Shown here one piece after another: positions 9,960-21,648 of a DNA stretch of 64,000 nucleotides. Made by a program: the position numbers and the translations under genes. Every line of letters begins with the position of its first letter. The first letter of the stretch is position 1. Source of the stretch: Branchiostoma belcheri (Eukaryota > Chordata > Leptocardii > Amphioxiformes > Branchiostomatidae); NCBI RefSeq assembly GCF_001625305.1, contig NW_017804242.1:186001-250000 (forward strand), in the 5' to 3' direction. A model generated the notes under the pieces. It ran no database searches and had not been told where the DNA came from. It saw only the letters and a program-made list of their open reading frames with translations.

Positions 9960-11760
9960 CGTGTAAACTGGGCCTAAGTTGACGAAGGTAAGATTTTTGA
10001 CACGAATGCAGACTACAGGTGGACAGGTCATTGGGTAATAAATAAAGCTCTTTGGACAGCAGAAACAAAAGGAACATCGGACGTTATGCTCCAGCAAACT
10101 GTCTGACCAGCTCAAAACTATTATTTCTATGGTTACACTGAACTGACTGGCAGTTCGACCATGGATCATTCGTTGTATAATCTCCAGCAAAGTCGTAAGG
10201 AAACATGATGGCAAGACAATTCCATGCTTCTCCCCTCCTCCTGCACCTGTTTTTATCCTTGTTTTGTATTATCGCTGTCTGTTTTGTTTAATGTGCGAAC
10301 TAATAAAATCAAATCAATCAAACAATAGCCCATCGATTGGGCTGTATGCCAAAAGACGGTGCATTTAAGGTCACAATCTTCCCAATCAATCTCTGCTTGG
10401 CGAGTGAACAGTTTGTTACAGGTACGATTTGACACGAATTAAGACTACATCTTGACATGTCATTAGGTAATGAATAAAGCTCTATGGACAGCGCGAAAAA
10501 AGGGAACATCAAAACAATTATTTCCATGGTTACACTGAACTGACTGGCAGTTTCAAGTCGACCGTGGATCTTTCGTTTTATAATCTCCAAGCAAAGTCGT
10601 AAGCAGACATGGTGGCAAGACAGTATCCGAAGATTGGACTGTCAGAAATCGGTGCATAGAAGGTCAAAATCTTCCCAATCAACCTCAAAACAGTTTGTTG
10701 CAGGTACGATTTGACACGAATTAAGACTACATGTTGACATGTCATGAGGTAATAAATAAAGCTCTATGGACAGTAGAAACAAAAGGAACATCGGACGTTC
10801 TGGCCCGATAACTGTTTGACCAGGTCAAAACAATTATTTCTATGGTTACACTGAACTGACTGGCAGTTTCAAGTCGACCATAGATCTTTCGTTGTATAAT
10901 CTCCAAGCAAAGTCGTAAGGAAACATTGGATCTGCGAGACAGTACTGTAATTCCTGATTTTTTTTCACTGTACTGTTATGTTCAGGGTTTTCACTGTCAT
11001 TTCTGTACAGTGAACTAATCATTTAATACAGTTAACAAATAATTTCTGAACTTTCCTTTCCCTGAACCTGTCGCCACCGTGAACACGAATATTGGACTGT
11101 CAGAAGTCGGTGCATAGAAGGTCACAATCTTCCCAATCAACCTCAAAACAGTTTGTTACTGTACTTACAGGTACGATTTGACACGAATTAAGACTACATG
11201 TTGACATGTCATTAGTTAATAAATAAAGCTCTCTGGACAGCAGAAACAAAAGGAACATCGGACGGTCTGTCCCGGCAAACCAGGTCGAAACAATTATTGC
11301 CATGGTTACACCGAACTGACTGGCAGTTTCAAGTCGACCAGTGGATCATTCGTTGTATAATCTCCAGCAAAGTCGTAAGGAAACATGATGGCAAGACAAT
11401 TCCATGCTTCTCCCCTCCTCCTGCACCTGTTTTTATCCTTGTTTTGTATTACTAGTATCACTGTCTGTTTTGTTTAATTTGCGAACTAATAAAATCAAAT
11501 CAATCAAACAATAGCCCATCGATTGGGCTGTATGCCAAAAGACGGTGCATTTAAGGTCACAATCTTCCCAATCAACTTCTGCTTGGCGAGTGAACAGTTT
11601 GTTACAGGTACGATTTGACACGAATTAAGACTACATCTTGACATGTCATTAGTTAATAAATAAAGCTCTATGGACAGCAGAAACAAAAGAACGTCTGACG
11701 ATCTGCCCCAGTGAACTGCTTGCCCAGGTCAAAACAATTATTTCCATGGTTACACTGGCT
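9960..11760. repeat. complex tandem/satellite-like block
   Basis: Units containing TACGATTTGACACGAATTAA, AATAAATAAAGCTCTATGGA and ACACTGAACTGACTGGCAG recur about five times (around 9990, 10430, 10700, 11170, 11600). A larger segment of about 360 bp near 10140-10500 is repeated almost unchanged near 11330-11690, so there is a higher-order duplication of about 1.19 kb. ORFs here are chance readings. Confidence 0.75.
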
Positions 11761-11984
11761 AGCTACATGGTTACTGACTGGCATATTCAACTCCGAAATC
11801 GCCAACTCCGGACGGTAGAATTTGGACCATCGCACACCATGGTACGAGTATGACCTTACCTTAGTTCCTCCTGTGTCTAATGGTATGGTGTGCCCCTACT
11901 CTTTTTCTAAATGTGTGAGGGGTTCTTTAACGTGTGCGGGCATGTCGGCATGATACAGGAAAACTTCATGCTACCCGTCAGAAG

Positions 11985-12020
11985 CTCTGAGGAAGGTTAC
12001 TGATAGACATCGAAACATAA
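11985..12020 (+). ncRNA. possible hammerhead-ribozyme core, Penelope remnant
   Basis: CTGAGGA (from 11987) and CGAAAC (from 12011) are spaced as in a hammerhead core (CUGANGA, stem II, GAAA). Stem II pairs poorly here, so this may be a decayed copy of a Penelope-type repeat. It is much weaker than the copies at 52463-52512 and 53884-53933. Confidence 0.25.
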
Positions 12021-12137
12021 GTAGGTGAGAACCTTACTGGTTGTGTATGAAGAAAATTCTATACCCTAAGTATCTTCCAACCTGATGAAATTATTTGCGG
12101 AAATTCATGTTACCATGTTACCATAGGATCATGTGCT

Positions 12138-12225
12138 GTAGCCTCTACCAGGCTTGAGGGCGTGGCTGGAAATAGTAGACATTGGCCAAATAGAGAGATA
12201 ACACGCCGAGGGAGTTTAGCCATCC
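12138..12225. mobile_element. family B element, one end
   Basis: GCCTCTACCAGGCTT and GGCCAAATAGAGAGATAACA match the ends of the full foldback elements at 14317-14515. Confidence 0.6.
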
Positions 12226-12376
12226 AGTTTACAGTTTGCCGGCAAACGTTGTATGATTAACTATTAACATTGCCACTTGTGTTGTATTCAGCACATTAGT
12301 AACGTTAAGTATTTTAACGCCAAGGCTGCAAAAATCTATTTCATTTTGCTTATAAAAGTTATACGTTCATTTAAGC

Positions 12377-12541
12377 TACTCTCCAAGCAGAGGTTTGGGG
12401 TTTTGCAAAAATACCCCCAATTGGGGGTATTTTTAGCGTGTTTGGTGGGGGAAAAATTCAGTGCAAAAGAGAAACCCCAATAATAAAGCCTAAAAACACG
12501 CTAAAAATACCCCCAAAACCCAAACCTCTGCTTGGAGAGTA
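12377..12541. mobile_element. intact family A foldback MITE
   Basis: The 165-bp element starts TACTCTCCAAGCAGAGG and ends CCTCTGCTTGGAGAGTA. Inverted repeats of about 30 bp continue inward (GTTTGGG, then CCCAAAC), and the centre is also partly palindromic around ATACCCCCAA/TTGGGGGTAT. This is the best reference copy of the family in the window. Confidence 0.8.
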
Positions 12542-12907
12542 CATTTTAGCTCGCATTTAGACATTTTGTACGAAATGGCATTTAGCATTTTTGTAGAATG
12601 CTTAGAATGCTAAGAATGTAATGATAAAAACATTGGTAAACGATATAGTGGGTGGGACAACTTTGGAATGCCATAAGACGGCAGTGTAAAGCTATTGTCT
12701 ATGGGAGTGAGTCACTGTGTGATAGGCAACCATCAGTTCATGCATAAACTGTCTGCATTCCTCGTGGTTTAGGCGTGCACGCAATTGTTTAGGACTTCTC
12801 GGTAAAACGAGCGCATCCACAGGTAAGGCGATCCCCTCCCAGGTGAGGTTTCCATGCAGCGAGCCGTCCCACGGAGGTGTCAATCATCGCCTCAGACCAC
12901 ACCCACA

Positions 12908-13001
12908 TTACGTCACCGCGGGGGTGACTGACCGCGGCGCGCCGCGCTCCCATTGGTCGGGGGCGTGTAACAACAACTCCTTATAGGGATTTTGGCGGGA
13001 G
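12908..13001 (+). promoter_or_regulatory. Cip/Kip gene promoter: CRE, inverted CCAAT and E2F-like sites
   Basis: TTACGTCAC at 12908-12916 fits a CRE/ATF site. CATTGG at 12951-12956 is an inverted CCAAT box. TTTTGGCGGGAG at 12990-13001 fits an E2F/DP site. All lie in a short GC-rich island about 230-325 bases upstream of the CDK inhibitor start codon, where a promoter is expected. E2F input would fit a cell-cycle gene. The assignment rests on motif matches only. Confidence 0.5.
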
Positions 13002-13231
13002 TTGTGACGGGCGTGGGGTTGATGAATGTGTGCGCACGGCATGTTCTGCCCGTGCTTGCCCATTCACAGGCAATGTGCTTCGGAGAAGGCAGCAACGACT
13101 TTATACTGAGAAACTTCGTGCTCTCTACGACAGTTTCCAGAGGAAACCTTCGCGAACGGTCTAGTCCAGAAGCTCGTGCGTGTGTTCCAAGTCCCTGTGT
13201 TAAAGAATTCGCAGTCTCCGAGGACGAGAGA

Positions 13232-13522
13232 ATGGCAGAAGTCGCGCTAACGAGACCAACATCGCTACGGATCGCCAGCCCGCCGGTGTGCGGGCAGAGG
13301 GGGCGTGTGTCCGCCGCCCGGCGGCAGCTCTTCGGCCCGGTCGATCACGACCAACTCCGGTCGGACTGGACCAGGGAGATCGCCAGAATCGTGGAAGAGA
13401 AGGGTCGAGAGTGGAACTTCGACTTCGGCAAAGATACACCCATGGAGGGCAACTACAGCTGGGAAAAGGTGGGCTTGGAGGAGCGGAGATGTCACGGTCG
13501 GGAACTGAACACCTGTATGTAG
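13232..13522 (+). CDS. Cip/Kip-family cyclin-dependent kinase inhibitor (p21/p27/p57-like)
   Basis: The product binds cyclin-CDK complexes and restrains the cell cycle in the nucleus. From Met 13232 the frame gives an Arg/Pro-rich lead, then the CDI domain: RRQLFGPVDHDQL (the LFGP cyclin-binding motif), a linker helix (WTREIARIVEEKGREWNFDF), and TPMEGNYSWEKV (the kinase-binding part, matching family PLEG-YEW). The frame remains open 80 codons upstream to 12992, but residues before the second Met look like translated promoter and 5' UTR. The 3' structure is uncertain: a weak donor (AAG then GTGGGC) at 13469 may end the exon, with a second exon near 13600-13690, or the frame runs to the stop at 13520-13522. 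Either way the C terminus is short compared with vertebrate p27. Confidence 0.82.
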   Translation: MAEVALTRPTSLRIASPPVCGQRGRVSAARRQLFGPVDHDQLRSDWTREIARIVEEKGREWNFDFGKDTPMEGNYSWEKVGLEERRCHGRELNTCM

Positions 13523-14316
13523 TACAGTACGCTGAACTGAGAAGGAAGTATGACTCACTCACTTCCGCTGAATTGTCTAGACCGGCTTCCTAGTAATCGT
13601 GACTAGTCAAAGGCAAGGTGTGTAACGCGTCCGGGCCAAGCCAAGACTGAAAATCGCCAAGACGGTGAACTTTGAAGAAGTGGAGAGACTTGAACAGTCG
13701 TCTTAACCTGTCGCCAGAAGATCTAGCGACGACGTCTCAGACAGTCACACCTGAGTAAAGATGTAGACCGTCGGTAAAGGTGGACATAAAACGGTTCAGG
13801 TGTTGTGAAGACTTGGCCAAGATTCTCGACATCCATCCAGACCTTTCGAAGAAAGATCGCGACATTTCCCTGGCTTCTGAAGCTCCCAAGATCTTCTTGA
13901 AGAGTTACAAACTTTTCGGATACTTCCACTGACACGTTTGAACATTTGAACTGACATGCTGCAACATGCAAGAGCTTGCGTGACACATGTGGCGCCCTGG
14001 GGCTACAAAAACTTTGGCGAATATTCAGGAACAGGTCCTGATGAACATTTTATGATTTATGTAAGCAAGCAGATTGTACAGGGAGTATATCTTGTGTAAA
14101 ATGTACTCATTTTGAGAATCATGATATTGTAATTCTCAGGTATTGTCATATCAGAAAGCAGCTAGCTGAAATTTTTTTGTTGTAACTTATTATGTGATCC
14201 ATGGCAGCTCGCTTCATGCCTGTGTGTATATATATGGTGTCTGATGTTTTAAATGTATATAGATTATAGATCTATTGTTAAGATATTTATAAGAGTTACC
14301 GTTAAGATGTTTTTCA
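13523..14316 (+). other. probable 3' part of the CDK inhibitor gene
   Basis: It contains possible acceptors near 13574 and 13607 and a short open stretch (about 13639-13706) that could be a second coding exon. The rest is AT-rich and UTR-like. No other gene is seen. Confidence 0.35.
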
Positions 14317-14515
14317 CGCCTCTACCAGGCATCGAGAGGCGGTTGGAAAGAGTAGATATTTGCCAAATAGAGAGATAACATACCAGGGGAGTTGGTCCGC
14401 TAGAGAGTACATTTTGCCGCGTACTCTCTAGCGGACCAACTCCCCCGGCATGTTATCTCTGCATATTTGGCCAATTTCTACTCTTTCCAGCCGCCTCCCG
14501 AGGCCTGGTAGAGTC
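14317..14515. mobile_element. intact family B foldback element
   Basis: A nearly perfect palindrome of about 200 bp. GCCTCTACCAGGCATCGAGA on the left is mirrored by TCCCGAGGCCTGGTAGAG on the right; GGCCAA, CTCTCTAGCGGACC and ACTCCCC segments also mirror. The loop is about 10 bases. No ORF. As RNA it would form a long hairpin. Confidence 0.8.
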
Positions 14516-14796
14516 TACTATAGTACGTCATCGTGGGACGATATTTTGATGTGAGAAAGGTCCCTCGCGGGGCACCGTTCTTTTGTTCTCTCCTGAGAAA
14601 AACAGGGGTTGTTTTTACACCGCATGTACAATGGGGGCCAGGGTTTGCACAGTGCGTGTGCCACTTTCGGTCACCTTTACCGCAAAGTCGTGCACTGACC
14701 TTTGTCCGCGCTCTGTCACGTTTTCTTGTGCGTGCCCGGGGCGATTTAATGTGCCACGGAACTCGTAAACATGAACTGTTCAAACAGTGTACAGTG

Positions 14797-15028
14797 TACT
14801 CTCCAAGCAGATGTTAGGCCTGTTTATTTTGGCCATTTTTAACGTGTTCTCGGGCGTTCTGTTTGCCTAATCTCCAAGCAGATCATACGGTGGCAAGGCA
14901 GTATCCATTGGCCAGGGGAGTATCCATTGGCATTGGCCCTGTTTTGTCAGTTATTCGTTGGGTATCGAAACCCCGCCAAAATGCCTAAAGACGTCCAAAG
15001 AAAGCCCAACCTCTGCTTGGAGAGTACG
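14797..15028. mobile_element. family A composite element
   Basis: It starts GTACTCTCCAAGCAGATG and ends CCTCTGCTTGGAGAGTAC, with another internal end (ATCTCCAAGCAGATC) near 14870. This looks like one element inserted into another, or an internal rearrangement. Confidence 0.6.
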
Positions 15029-16508
15029 GAAATCCCTCTTGTACATAGACACGTACAGTGTACATAGCCTTAGCTTATGCGGGTGATTCAGAAGTAAGAC
15101 TTTTGATGAGAACACCTAAAATTTCAGGGACAAAATTAAAGATAATATGTTGTAAATAAGAAGCTAAGTTGTGACCCAGATCTCAGAGATTTAATTATGG
15201 AAGAATAAATTATAAGAAGACTTGAAATTCGAAAGTGAGCCTTTGTCATGTCTTTTAATACAGCTTCAAGAACTTGATACTTTTCTAAGTTTGTATTCAT
15301 TTTTTCAGTGAATTGTAAATGAAATAATACACATGAAAATGGATATAAGTTATTAGATGACTGAGTCTAAAATGCATTTCTAGATACAGAATATTTTCAA
15401 TATTTTTTCATCTCAACGTCAGTAACATCTCACCTTGCATAGATCATAAATAGGCTGTAAAAAAGTAGTTTTTTCCGTGGATTTTCCCGCCCATTTTTGG
15501 TTTTCCCGCCTAAAAGAATTCGTCACCGTTCAAACTAGGGACGCTAACTTCCCAAGAACACAAACGACGGAATAATGCCTCCTTGTCCGCTCAGATTTCC
15601 CGCGGAGAGGGGAAAAAACCACCCCCTGCCGGGTAGTTCTTCTGTACTTTTTCTTCCCCTGCCTATTTACAATTATTTAAGGGCCGCATTCTGATACATC
15701 GGTGAGAGCAGGGCACAAAGATAAGAAAGGGGGGTCATTGTGTCAAGCCCAAGAAGCCAGAGAATCGGGAATACATGGGTCTGTAATGTGTATGGTGGGG
15801 TCCTGTGGTGTTTTATCTGGTAATGTGGGGACAATTGCGTTCGTACCATTTATTCATGGAAAATTAGCATTATATCCGTCGACCTCCCTTCCTCTATGAA
15901 AGAACTTTATTGCACAACAAATGTAACGGGTACAACGTATGGCAAAATATACGTACATAGTTGGTGATATCTAATAGTTCTAAATTAGATGAGTTCTAAC
16001 TGTTCTAAGAAGCTGATCTATAACAATGAAGACACTAATTATATATATATGATCCCCATTATACGTGTTTGTGTATTAAAGCAGTTCTCATACTGTATGC
16101 AACTTCTTGTTGGCCTGATATCCAAGGCTATTATAGCTACCGAGTCTCTTAATTTAAGTCATGCCCTATTTTCGGCGGAGGACGGTGAGAGCTAGTTTCT
16201 TGTAAGTCGCCTCCGCGTACGAGAATTCAGCCATAGTATAAAATAAAATAAAATAAAAATCACAGTATTATATATGATATGATGTAAAGTGAATTAAGCT
16301 CATTATAACACACCACCACAACCACTAGGACCCAAAGCCTGACCCATATACACGTAGCCCGCTCAACTCAAGAGGCGAGTGTTAACAGGTATTACTAAAG
16401 ATATCAAAAGATAAAATGTAAATGCATAAAGGATTATAAATTTCTCTTTACTACTCAGGTATCTAAGTGGCCGTTTGGCGCCGTACATATCACTCTAGTG
16501 GTCATTTA
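15029..16508. other. AT-rich intergenic DNA
   Basis: No gene recognised. A GC-richer patch with TTTTCCCGCC motifs lies at 15470-15660, resembling promoter or CpG-type sequence, but no coding exon follows. A possible LINE 3' tail (AACTTTATTGCACA, minus orientation) lies near 15900. Confidence 0.4.
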
Positions 16509-16709
16509 TAGCTTCTACCAGGCACCGCGGATCGCTGGAAAAATAGTAGAAATTGGCCGAAATAAAGGGATAGTATACCAGAGAAGATCCCGCGCCATAG
16601 AAGATCCAATTCGCGACCCACGGGCCCGGGATCTTCTCTGGTATACAATCCCTTTATTTCGGCCAATTTCTACTATTTTTCCAGCGTTCCGCGGTGCCTG
16701 GTAGGTGCT
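16509..16709. mobile_element. family B-like foldback element with target duplication
   Basis: A 200-bp palindrome runs from AGCTTCTACCAGGCACCGCG to CGCGGTGCCTGGTAGGTGCT, with mirrored AGAAGATCCCG and AAATAAAGGGATA parts. CTAGTGGTCATT flanks both sides (16495-16506 and 16708-16719), consistent with a target site duplication of about 10-12 bases and a recent insertion. Confidence 0.8.
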
Positions 16710-16902
16710 AGTGGTCATTGAGGTTGTTTTGGCTAAGCGCAGATTAAGTCTAGGTGTTTGTTGTGGGCAGGCTTTTGTTCCTGGTGTCGCTTTATCTGGT
16801 GCGCTCGTGCTTTCCTAACCCACTGAAACACCACGTGTCTACAATAACACGTGGCCGCAACACCCAACGTGCGTTACAAGTGTTGACAAGCTCATTTTGT
16901 AT

Positions 16903-17010
16903 AATCTCCAAGCAGAGGTTTGGGTTTGGCGTTATTTTTGGCGTGTTTTTAGGCCTTTTTTTATCGGGGTTTCTCTTTTGCACTGAGAAAAAAATTCCAT
17001 TTTGCTGGTC
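16903..17010. mobile_element. family A element, left end only
   Basis: ATCTCCAAGCAGAGGTTTGG, GGCGTGTTTTTAGGCC and ATCGGGGTTTCTCTTTTGCA match family A. No right end is found. Confidence 0.6.
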
Positions 17011-17230
17011 AACCCCTACATTCCTATATTAGCACCATGAATTCCGAGTCAACTGATATCTTCTGTCAAATAATTTCATCCTTTCCATGAGAAATTATTG
17101 TGTGATAAGCCAAAAATTCTTACATCCTCCTACAGTTTAAGCAATGCAATTTCCTACCATTCATTCATTCATTCATTCTCAGTTTCTCTCATTCACTCAC
17201 TCACTCACTCATTCATTCATTATAACGCAT

Positions 17231-17348
17231 TAGCCTGGGTACCATACTACTTGTATGCCGGGGCTGCCACACTCGCTTCCCTGAAGCTTCCCTGAAGCTT
17301 CCCTGAAGCGAGTGTGGGAGCCCCGGCATACAAGTAGGATGGTACCCA
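17231..17348. mobile_element. foldback element with TAGCCTGGGTACC ends
   Basis: A hairpin of about 118 bp. GCCGGGGCTGCCACACTCGC is mirrored by GCGAGTGTGGGAGCCCCGGC, with a loop made of three direct TTCCCTGAAGC units. A related foldback with the same start lies near 40160 and 42250. Confidence 0.75.
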
Positions 17349-18373
17349 TAATAACGCATATGAAATCAGTAGCAATTTTAAGATACGTTACATGTAACGT
17401 TAGCAGTTCGACAACATTGCTTTACTTTTACGATCGCAAACTTGGGGCATTCTTGAGAATTCTGCCCGACATCAAAATCGTACTGTGGCCCCTACCACAT
17501 ATCGCCTATAGCAGGCCTGGCCTATAGCTATGACTTGAAACGTGCCATGGAACACGTATAATGTTCCGTGCCGCGAACAATGGCCGAGTTGAACGAACAG
17601 GTTTTGACCGGTAGTGACCTCAAGTTGTGGGTGGGTGGGGTAGTGGTACCACCTTTTTATTGTGCCACCTTTTATTTGAGTTTTTCAACAACCAAGTCAT
17701 CATATGCGAAAACAAGTTCAGAAAACAGAAATCGACAATTTTGTACGATTATGGACGTGACTAGCACGAGTGTGTAACATTAGGACGGGCCACGTGCAAG
17801 TTATTCTCGTGTCACAACATAACGCTACATGTTGACACGCTTAGCTACAGTGTAACAAGTGTGTAAAGTTCGTGTCCTTGCCCTTGGCTACAAGTAGACT
17901 ATTACTTTTAGAGCAGAATAGCAAGCAACAAACGTGCCACAAGTGCCCAACTCACATGATATATTTATTTTCTAGCCTGCGAGTGGTGACAATTCATTCA
18001 TTCAGTAAAGTATGGCAAGGCCCTACAAATACAGCCCTACAGGTCACAGCGCCCTAGCCTACTAGTAGGTTGTTGACCTACAGTTAACGACAGTATCAGT
18101 AACAACGTGACCTGTAGTAACCAGGTAACCCGATACCATTTGTTGTTCTGGGTCACGCCACAAAGCCACTGGTGTTACGCGCCAGTTTTCAAGAATGAAT
18201 GAAGACCTTTATTGCACATTTTTTGCCACATTTGGCTATCATAAGTACAGGTCACAGCAAAATAAGGTGAACGGATACAGTTAACAGATGCAAAAGAAAC
18301 TGACTATCCTTATATAAATTCAACTTCTCCTCGCTTTTCAGTTATTGTAAAAATAAAGGAACCGGAACAGGTA
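17349..18373. other. intergenic DNA with LINE 3' tail
   Basis: No gene recognised. At 18190-18290 the sequence GAATGAATGAAGACCTTTAT followed by TGCACATTT looks like the reverse strand of a CR1/L2-type LINE 3' tail. A similar tail lies at 28582-28690. Confidence 0.4.
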
Positions 18374-18545
18374 TGTTCTACCCTCCAAGCAGAGGTTTGC
18401 AGTTTGGCTTGTTTTTGACGCATTTTTAGGTGTTTTATCGCGCTTTCGTGTTCGTAACGGTGTCGTTTTATTAGGTCGAGCGCGCATACGGCCTGGCCAA
18501 TTTGATACTTTGTTGTAGCCACCAAAACATCTGCTTGGAGATTAG
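18374..18545. mobile_element. family A MITE-like element
   Basis: Left end CTCCAAGCAGAGGTTTG, right end ACATCTGCTTGGAGATTA, with interior GGCCAATTTGATACT shared with the copies near 3080 and 57540. No ORF. Confidence 0.7.
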
Positions 18546-19013
18546 CATAAGATATGGCCAAGGAAACGTCATATATGCACAGCCAGGATAGGCCAGATCA
18601 AGCATATAAATGTGTCTTTTTTTATTTAATCTTCAATGACACCTGGGTAGCTCCTTCAGCCAATAGCTGATTTCCAAGGAGGCCCTTTGCTTTGACTCTT
18701 TGTTGTCTTGGATCGTTTGACCAATGTCATACAGTGAACTTGAAGAATTAGATATAGACTTCTACGAGAAACGAGATTTTTCAAGGCTTTCTTGAGGTTT
18801 CTGACCTGGTATTGTTTACAAGCGTCGTGGCGTCTCAGACAAATTGCCACAAAAAAACAAGCCAATAATCATCAATAATTGATCAATCAGGCCGACCTCC
18901 TACTCCGAAAAAGATAACATAGAACGGGCTTTCTTGTTTTGGGGCACAGTTAGTGGGACAGTTGGCATTGTAGACCATTGTATGGCCGTGCTAAACCCAA
19001 CAACATATACTAT
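18546..19013. other. intergenic DNA
   Basis: No gene, RNA or repeat that I can support. Confidence 0.35.
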
Positions 19014-19189
19014 AGCCTCCGCAGCAGGCTTATAGAACTGGGGGTTTGGTGGTCTTCGGCTGTTTTCTGATCAGCCCAGTTCTAAAAACGGGGGTAATTC
19101 AACCAGGCCGGCTATGTTGTCTATATGCTATCAGAAAATATCACATAAAAGATCCCCAAACCCCCAGTTTTTGGCATGCTATGGAGGCT
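19014..19189. mobile_element. family C MITE-like element, second copy
   Basis: It starts AGCCTCCGCAGCAGG and ends TGCTATGGAGGCT. It matches 3486-3680 nearly throughout, apart from a short deletion near the right side. Confidence 0.75.
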
Positions 19190-19771
19190 ACAACAACAGT
19201 CGTGTTGACCTGAGGTAACCTCGAGCTCTACTTCCGAGAAGGGTAAGGTTACGTGTTGTTGGAGGGGTGACGTCACCGCTGTTTTTAGGTCAAGTGACTG
19301 TTTTTCTGAAGCAACGCGGCACGCGAGGCTGGTGAAATTCACAATCAGGATGTTGTTTTGAATTTTACAGCGTAGTTTCACAGTTTGGATGTAGCTACGT
19401 AAGTAACATTAAATATGTTTAATGCACAATCCGTTGTATCAAGGCAAATGTCGTTTTTGGCCATGCGCCAATGAACATCAGAAATCATTGGAAAGATCAT
19501 GGAGGAAAAAATCAAACTGTTGTACCTCCATAGAAAGATATCTTTTCCAGCAATAGATAATGGCGGTGGTTCAAATTTTGTACGAAGGAAAAACTCAAGA
19601 TTATATTTCCACGGACACTGGACATAAATGTTTCTGTTTTGTTCTCTTGTGACACCGCTGTTACAGCATGGCTCTGGTAGGAACTGGGCCTGTCCTTGGT
19701 GCTGAATGACATTCTTGGACAGATTTAGGATTTTTGTGTGATTGGGGCTATCATCATGTGGAAGGGCCAAA

Positions 19772-19917
19772 CAGCTACTCTCCAAGCAGAGGTTTGGATT
19801 ATTTTTGGCATGTTTTTAGACTTTTTTTATCGGGGTTTCTTTTTTTGCACTGGAATTTTTCTTTCACCCAACCCAACCAGTTGACAAAAATAACCCAAAA
19901 TTCTACTTGGAGAGTAC
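19772..19917. mobile_element. family A MITE-like element
   Basis: Left end TACTCTCCAAGCAGAGG, right end TCTACTTGGAGAGTA. Interior GGCATGTTTTTAGAC and ATCGGGGTTTC match other copies. Confidence 0.7.
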
Positions 19918-21462
19918 CAAATGCCACACGAGCACGCCCTAGCTAGCTCTTCCATCTCACAGCTGTAACATGTTCCTGACATTGTCCTGTTGGTAATAGT
20001 CAGTCAGCACACAACTTAGAAACTACTGACCCTTGGTTTATCAAATGTTTAACATTTAATTTGTAAAGTGACGTGGTTTATAGAAATGATTTTGTGACCT
20101 CTCAGCAAAGTAAATATTGCAAGGTAAGAATTTTGCAGGCATGGACTATTTTTTTTAAATGTCACAACTAATTATTCCTCTGATGTTTGTGCTGATTTCA
20201 GATCTCAGCTATACTATAACAGTTAACAGTAAAGGTCTTTTTCTCAGAATTAATTTTTGCCACTGATGTTTTGTCTGATTTCAGCCACATTAATGAACTT
20301 ATTGCCACATGGTATCCTTACCTGTAAATATACACAGCTTTTGGGCTGAATTCTGAAGAAACTAAAGATTATAATTTTTGTCTAACATTCCACATCTAGT
20401 AAGTTATTTTGTTTCCCTACAGTAAAAAGTCAACATTGCATAAAATAGTTATCATTTTATTTCTTACTGTTCACAAATGTCATGTATAAAAAATTTTACT
20501 ATGATACAAAAAAATGTCCATACATAGATATGTCCCTGAGCACATTTGCATAGATGAATGTACAAATTTGCTAAAAAGATTGATACAACATTGATAGTGT
20601 CAATCTCAGATGTGGCACTGAAAATTGCTATTTGTTCTAACTGTACACCCCCTTCACAACAATCTAATGTGGTTCAGTTTACACAGACGTGGGTAATCCA
20701 CAATAATTCAAACAAGTCAAACTTCCTCTAAACTCAATATACAAACCATGAACAACTTTGCATTACAGTACAATTAACACATCTCAGTTTAGTAAGTTTC
20801 AATTGACATTTATCTTGTAGATGTCAACTTATTTCCATTCTTCTCTCTCTTCATGGTTCAAGATCAGCTTATAAAGACATGGTTCACTTACTTAGTGTGG
20901 ATGATCATGGCCACAAAAACTTTTTACGTGTAAGAACTGAGCATGAATGTCACACATGGCAGTGTCTTTAGATGTGAAAATGTGCACACTGAGCTATAAT
21001 TAGAACAGCTTTAAGCAGCTAGCTGTGGTGTCTGCTCCCTCAGGAACTAGCCTTGTGTTGTACCTGTACATGGGGAAAGCAAAATGTAAAGAAAAGTGTT
21101 GTATGCATAGTAGGGTCAAAACCTAAATCTTACAACTGCAGATCTGCAGAATGTGCCAAAGAATGATTTGTCTCTCACTCTAGCCACTAGGCATTGCACT
21201 GGTAAAAGTGTAAAATGTACCCACACATGTACCACTCCATGTACCCGGGAATGTACCAGGAATGTACCAGGTATGCACAGGTACAGTTGAATTAGATTGA
21301 ACAAGAAAGGTAACATTTGCAAAGCAAATGCATATTGTTGACCTTCGCATATGGTCTGCTTTGTAAACAAATTCATATATATGGTCAGTCTAAATACCTC
21401 CTGCTATGAAACTGCAACATGATGTAACCCAACACTGGTTACCATGGTGACAGACATCTGGT
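19918..21462. other. AT-rich DNA beyond the 3' end of the NLR-type gene
   Basis: No coding exon recognised. It may hold the long 3' UTR of the minus-strand NLR-type gene. A short GTACC-rich repeat lies near 21220-21285. Confidence 0.4.
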
Positions 21463-21502
21463 TCAGGTCATTGACCTTATTGGTTTGGAGAAGACGAAAC
21501 AT
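21463..21502 (-). CDS. optional last exon of the NLR-type gene
   Basis: If the donor at 21652-21651 is used instead of reading to the stop at 21651-21649, the next good acceptor (T-rich tract ending CTAG, 21506-21503) continues the frame for 12 more codons (CFVFSKPIRSMT) to a stop at 21465-21463. Only transcript data can decide between the two ends. Confidence 0.35.
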
Positions 21503-21648
21503 CTAGCAAAAACAACATGATTTCTTTCAGTAAGCATAATTAAATACTATTAGATTTTTCTTAAGTTAAATCTATTTTAAACCACAAACACTTCCCCATT
21601 AAAGCTATAATAACACTTGCAGTAAAACACAAATGTATATTGCATAAC

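Noticed and set aside
9494-11686. Several minus-strand ORFs of 60-119 codons
   Set aside because: They fall in tandem or satellite-like repeats and repeat each other with the array.
13200-13562. Minus-strand ORFs opposite the CDK inhibitor
   Set aside because: The conserved CDI domain is on the plus strand; the antisense frames are open because the region is GC-rich.
19378-19785. Minus-strand ORF of 135 codons
   Set aside because: No recognised domain, no splice context, repeat-rich surroundings; chance is more likely.
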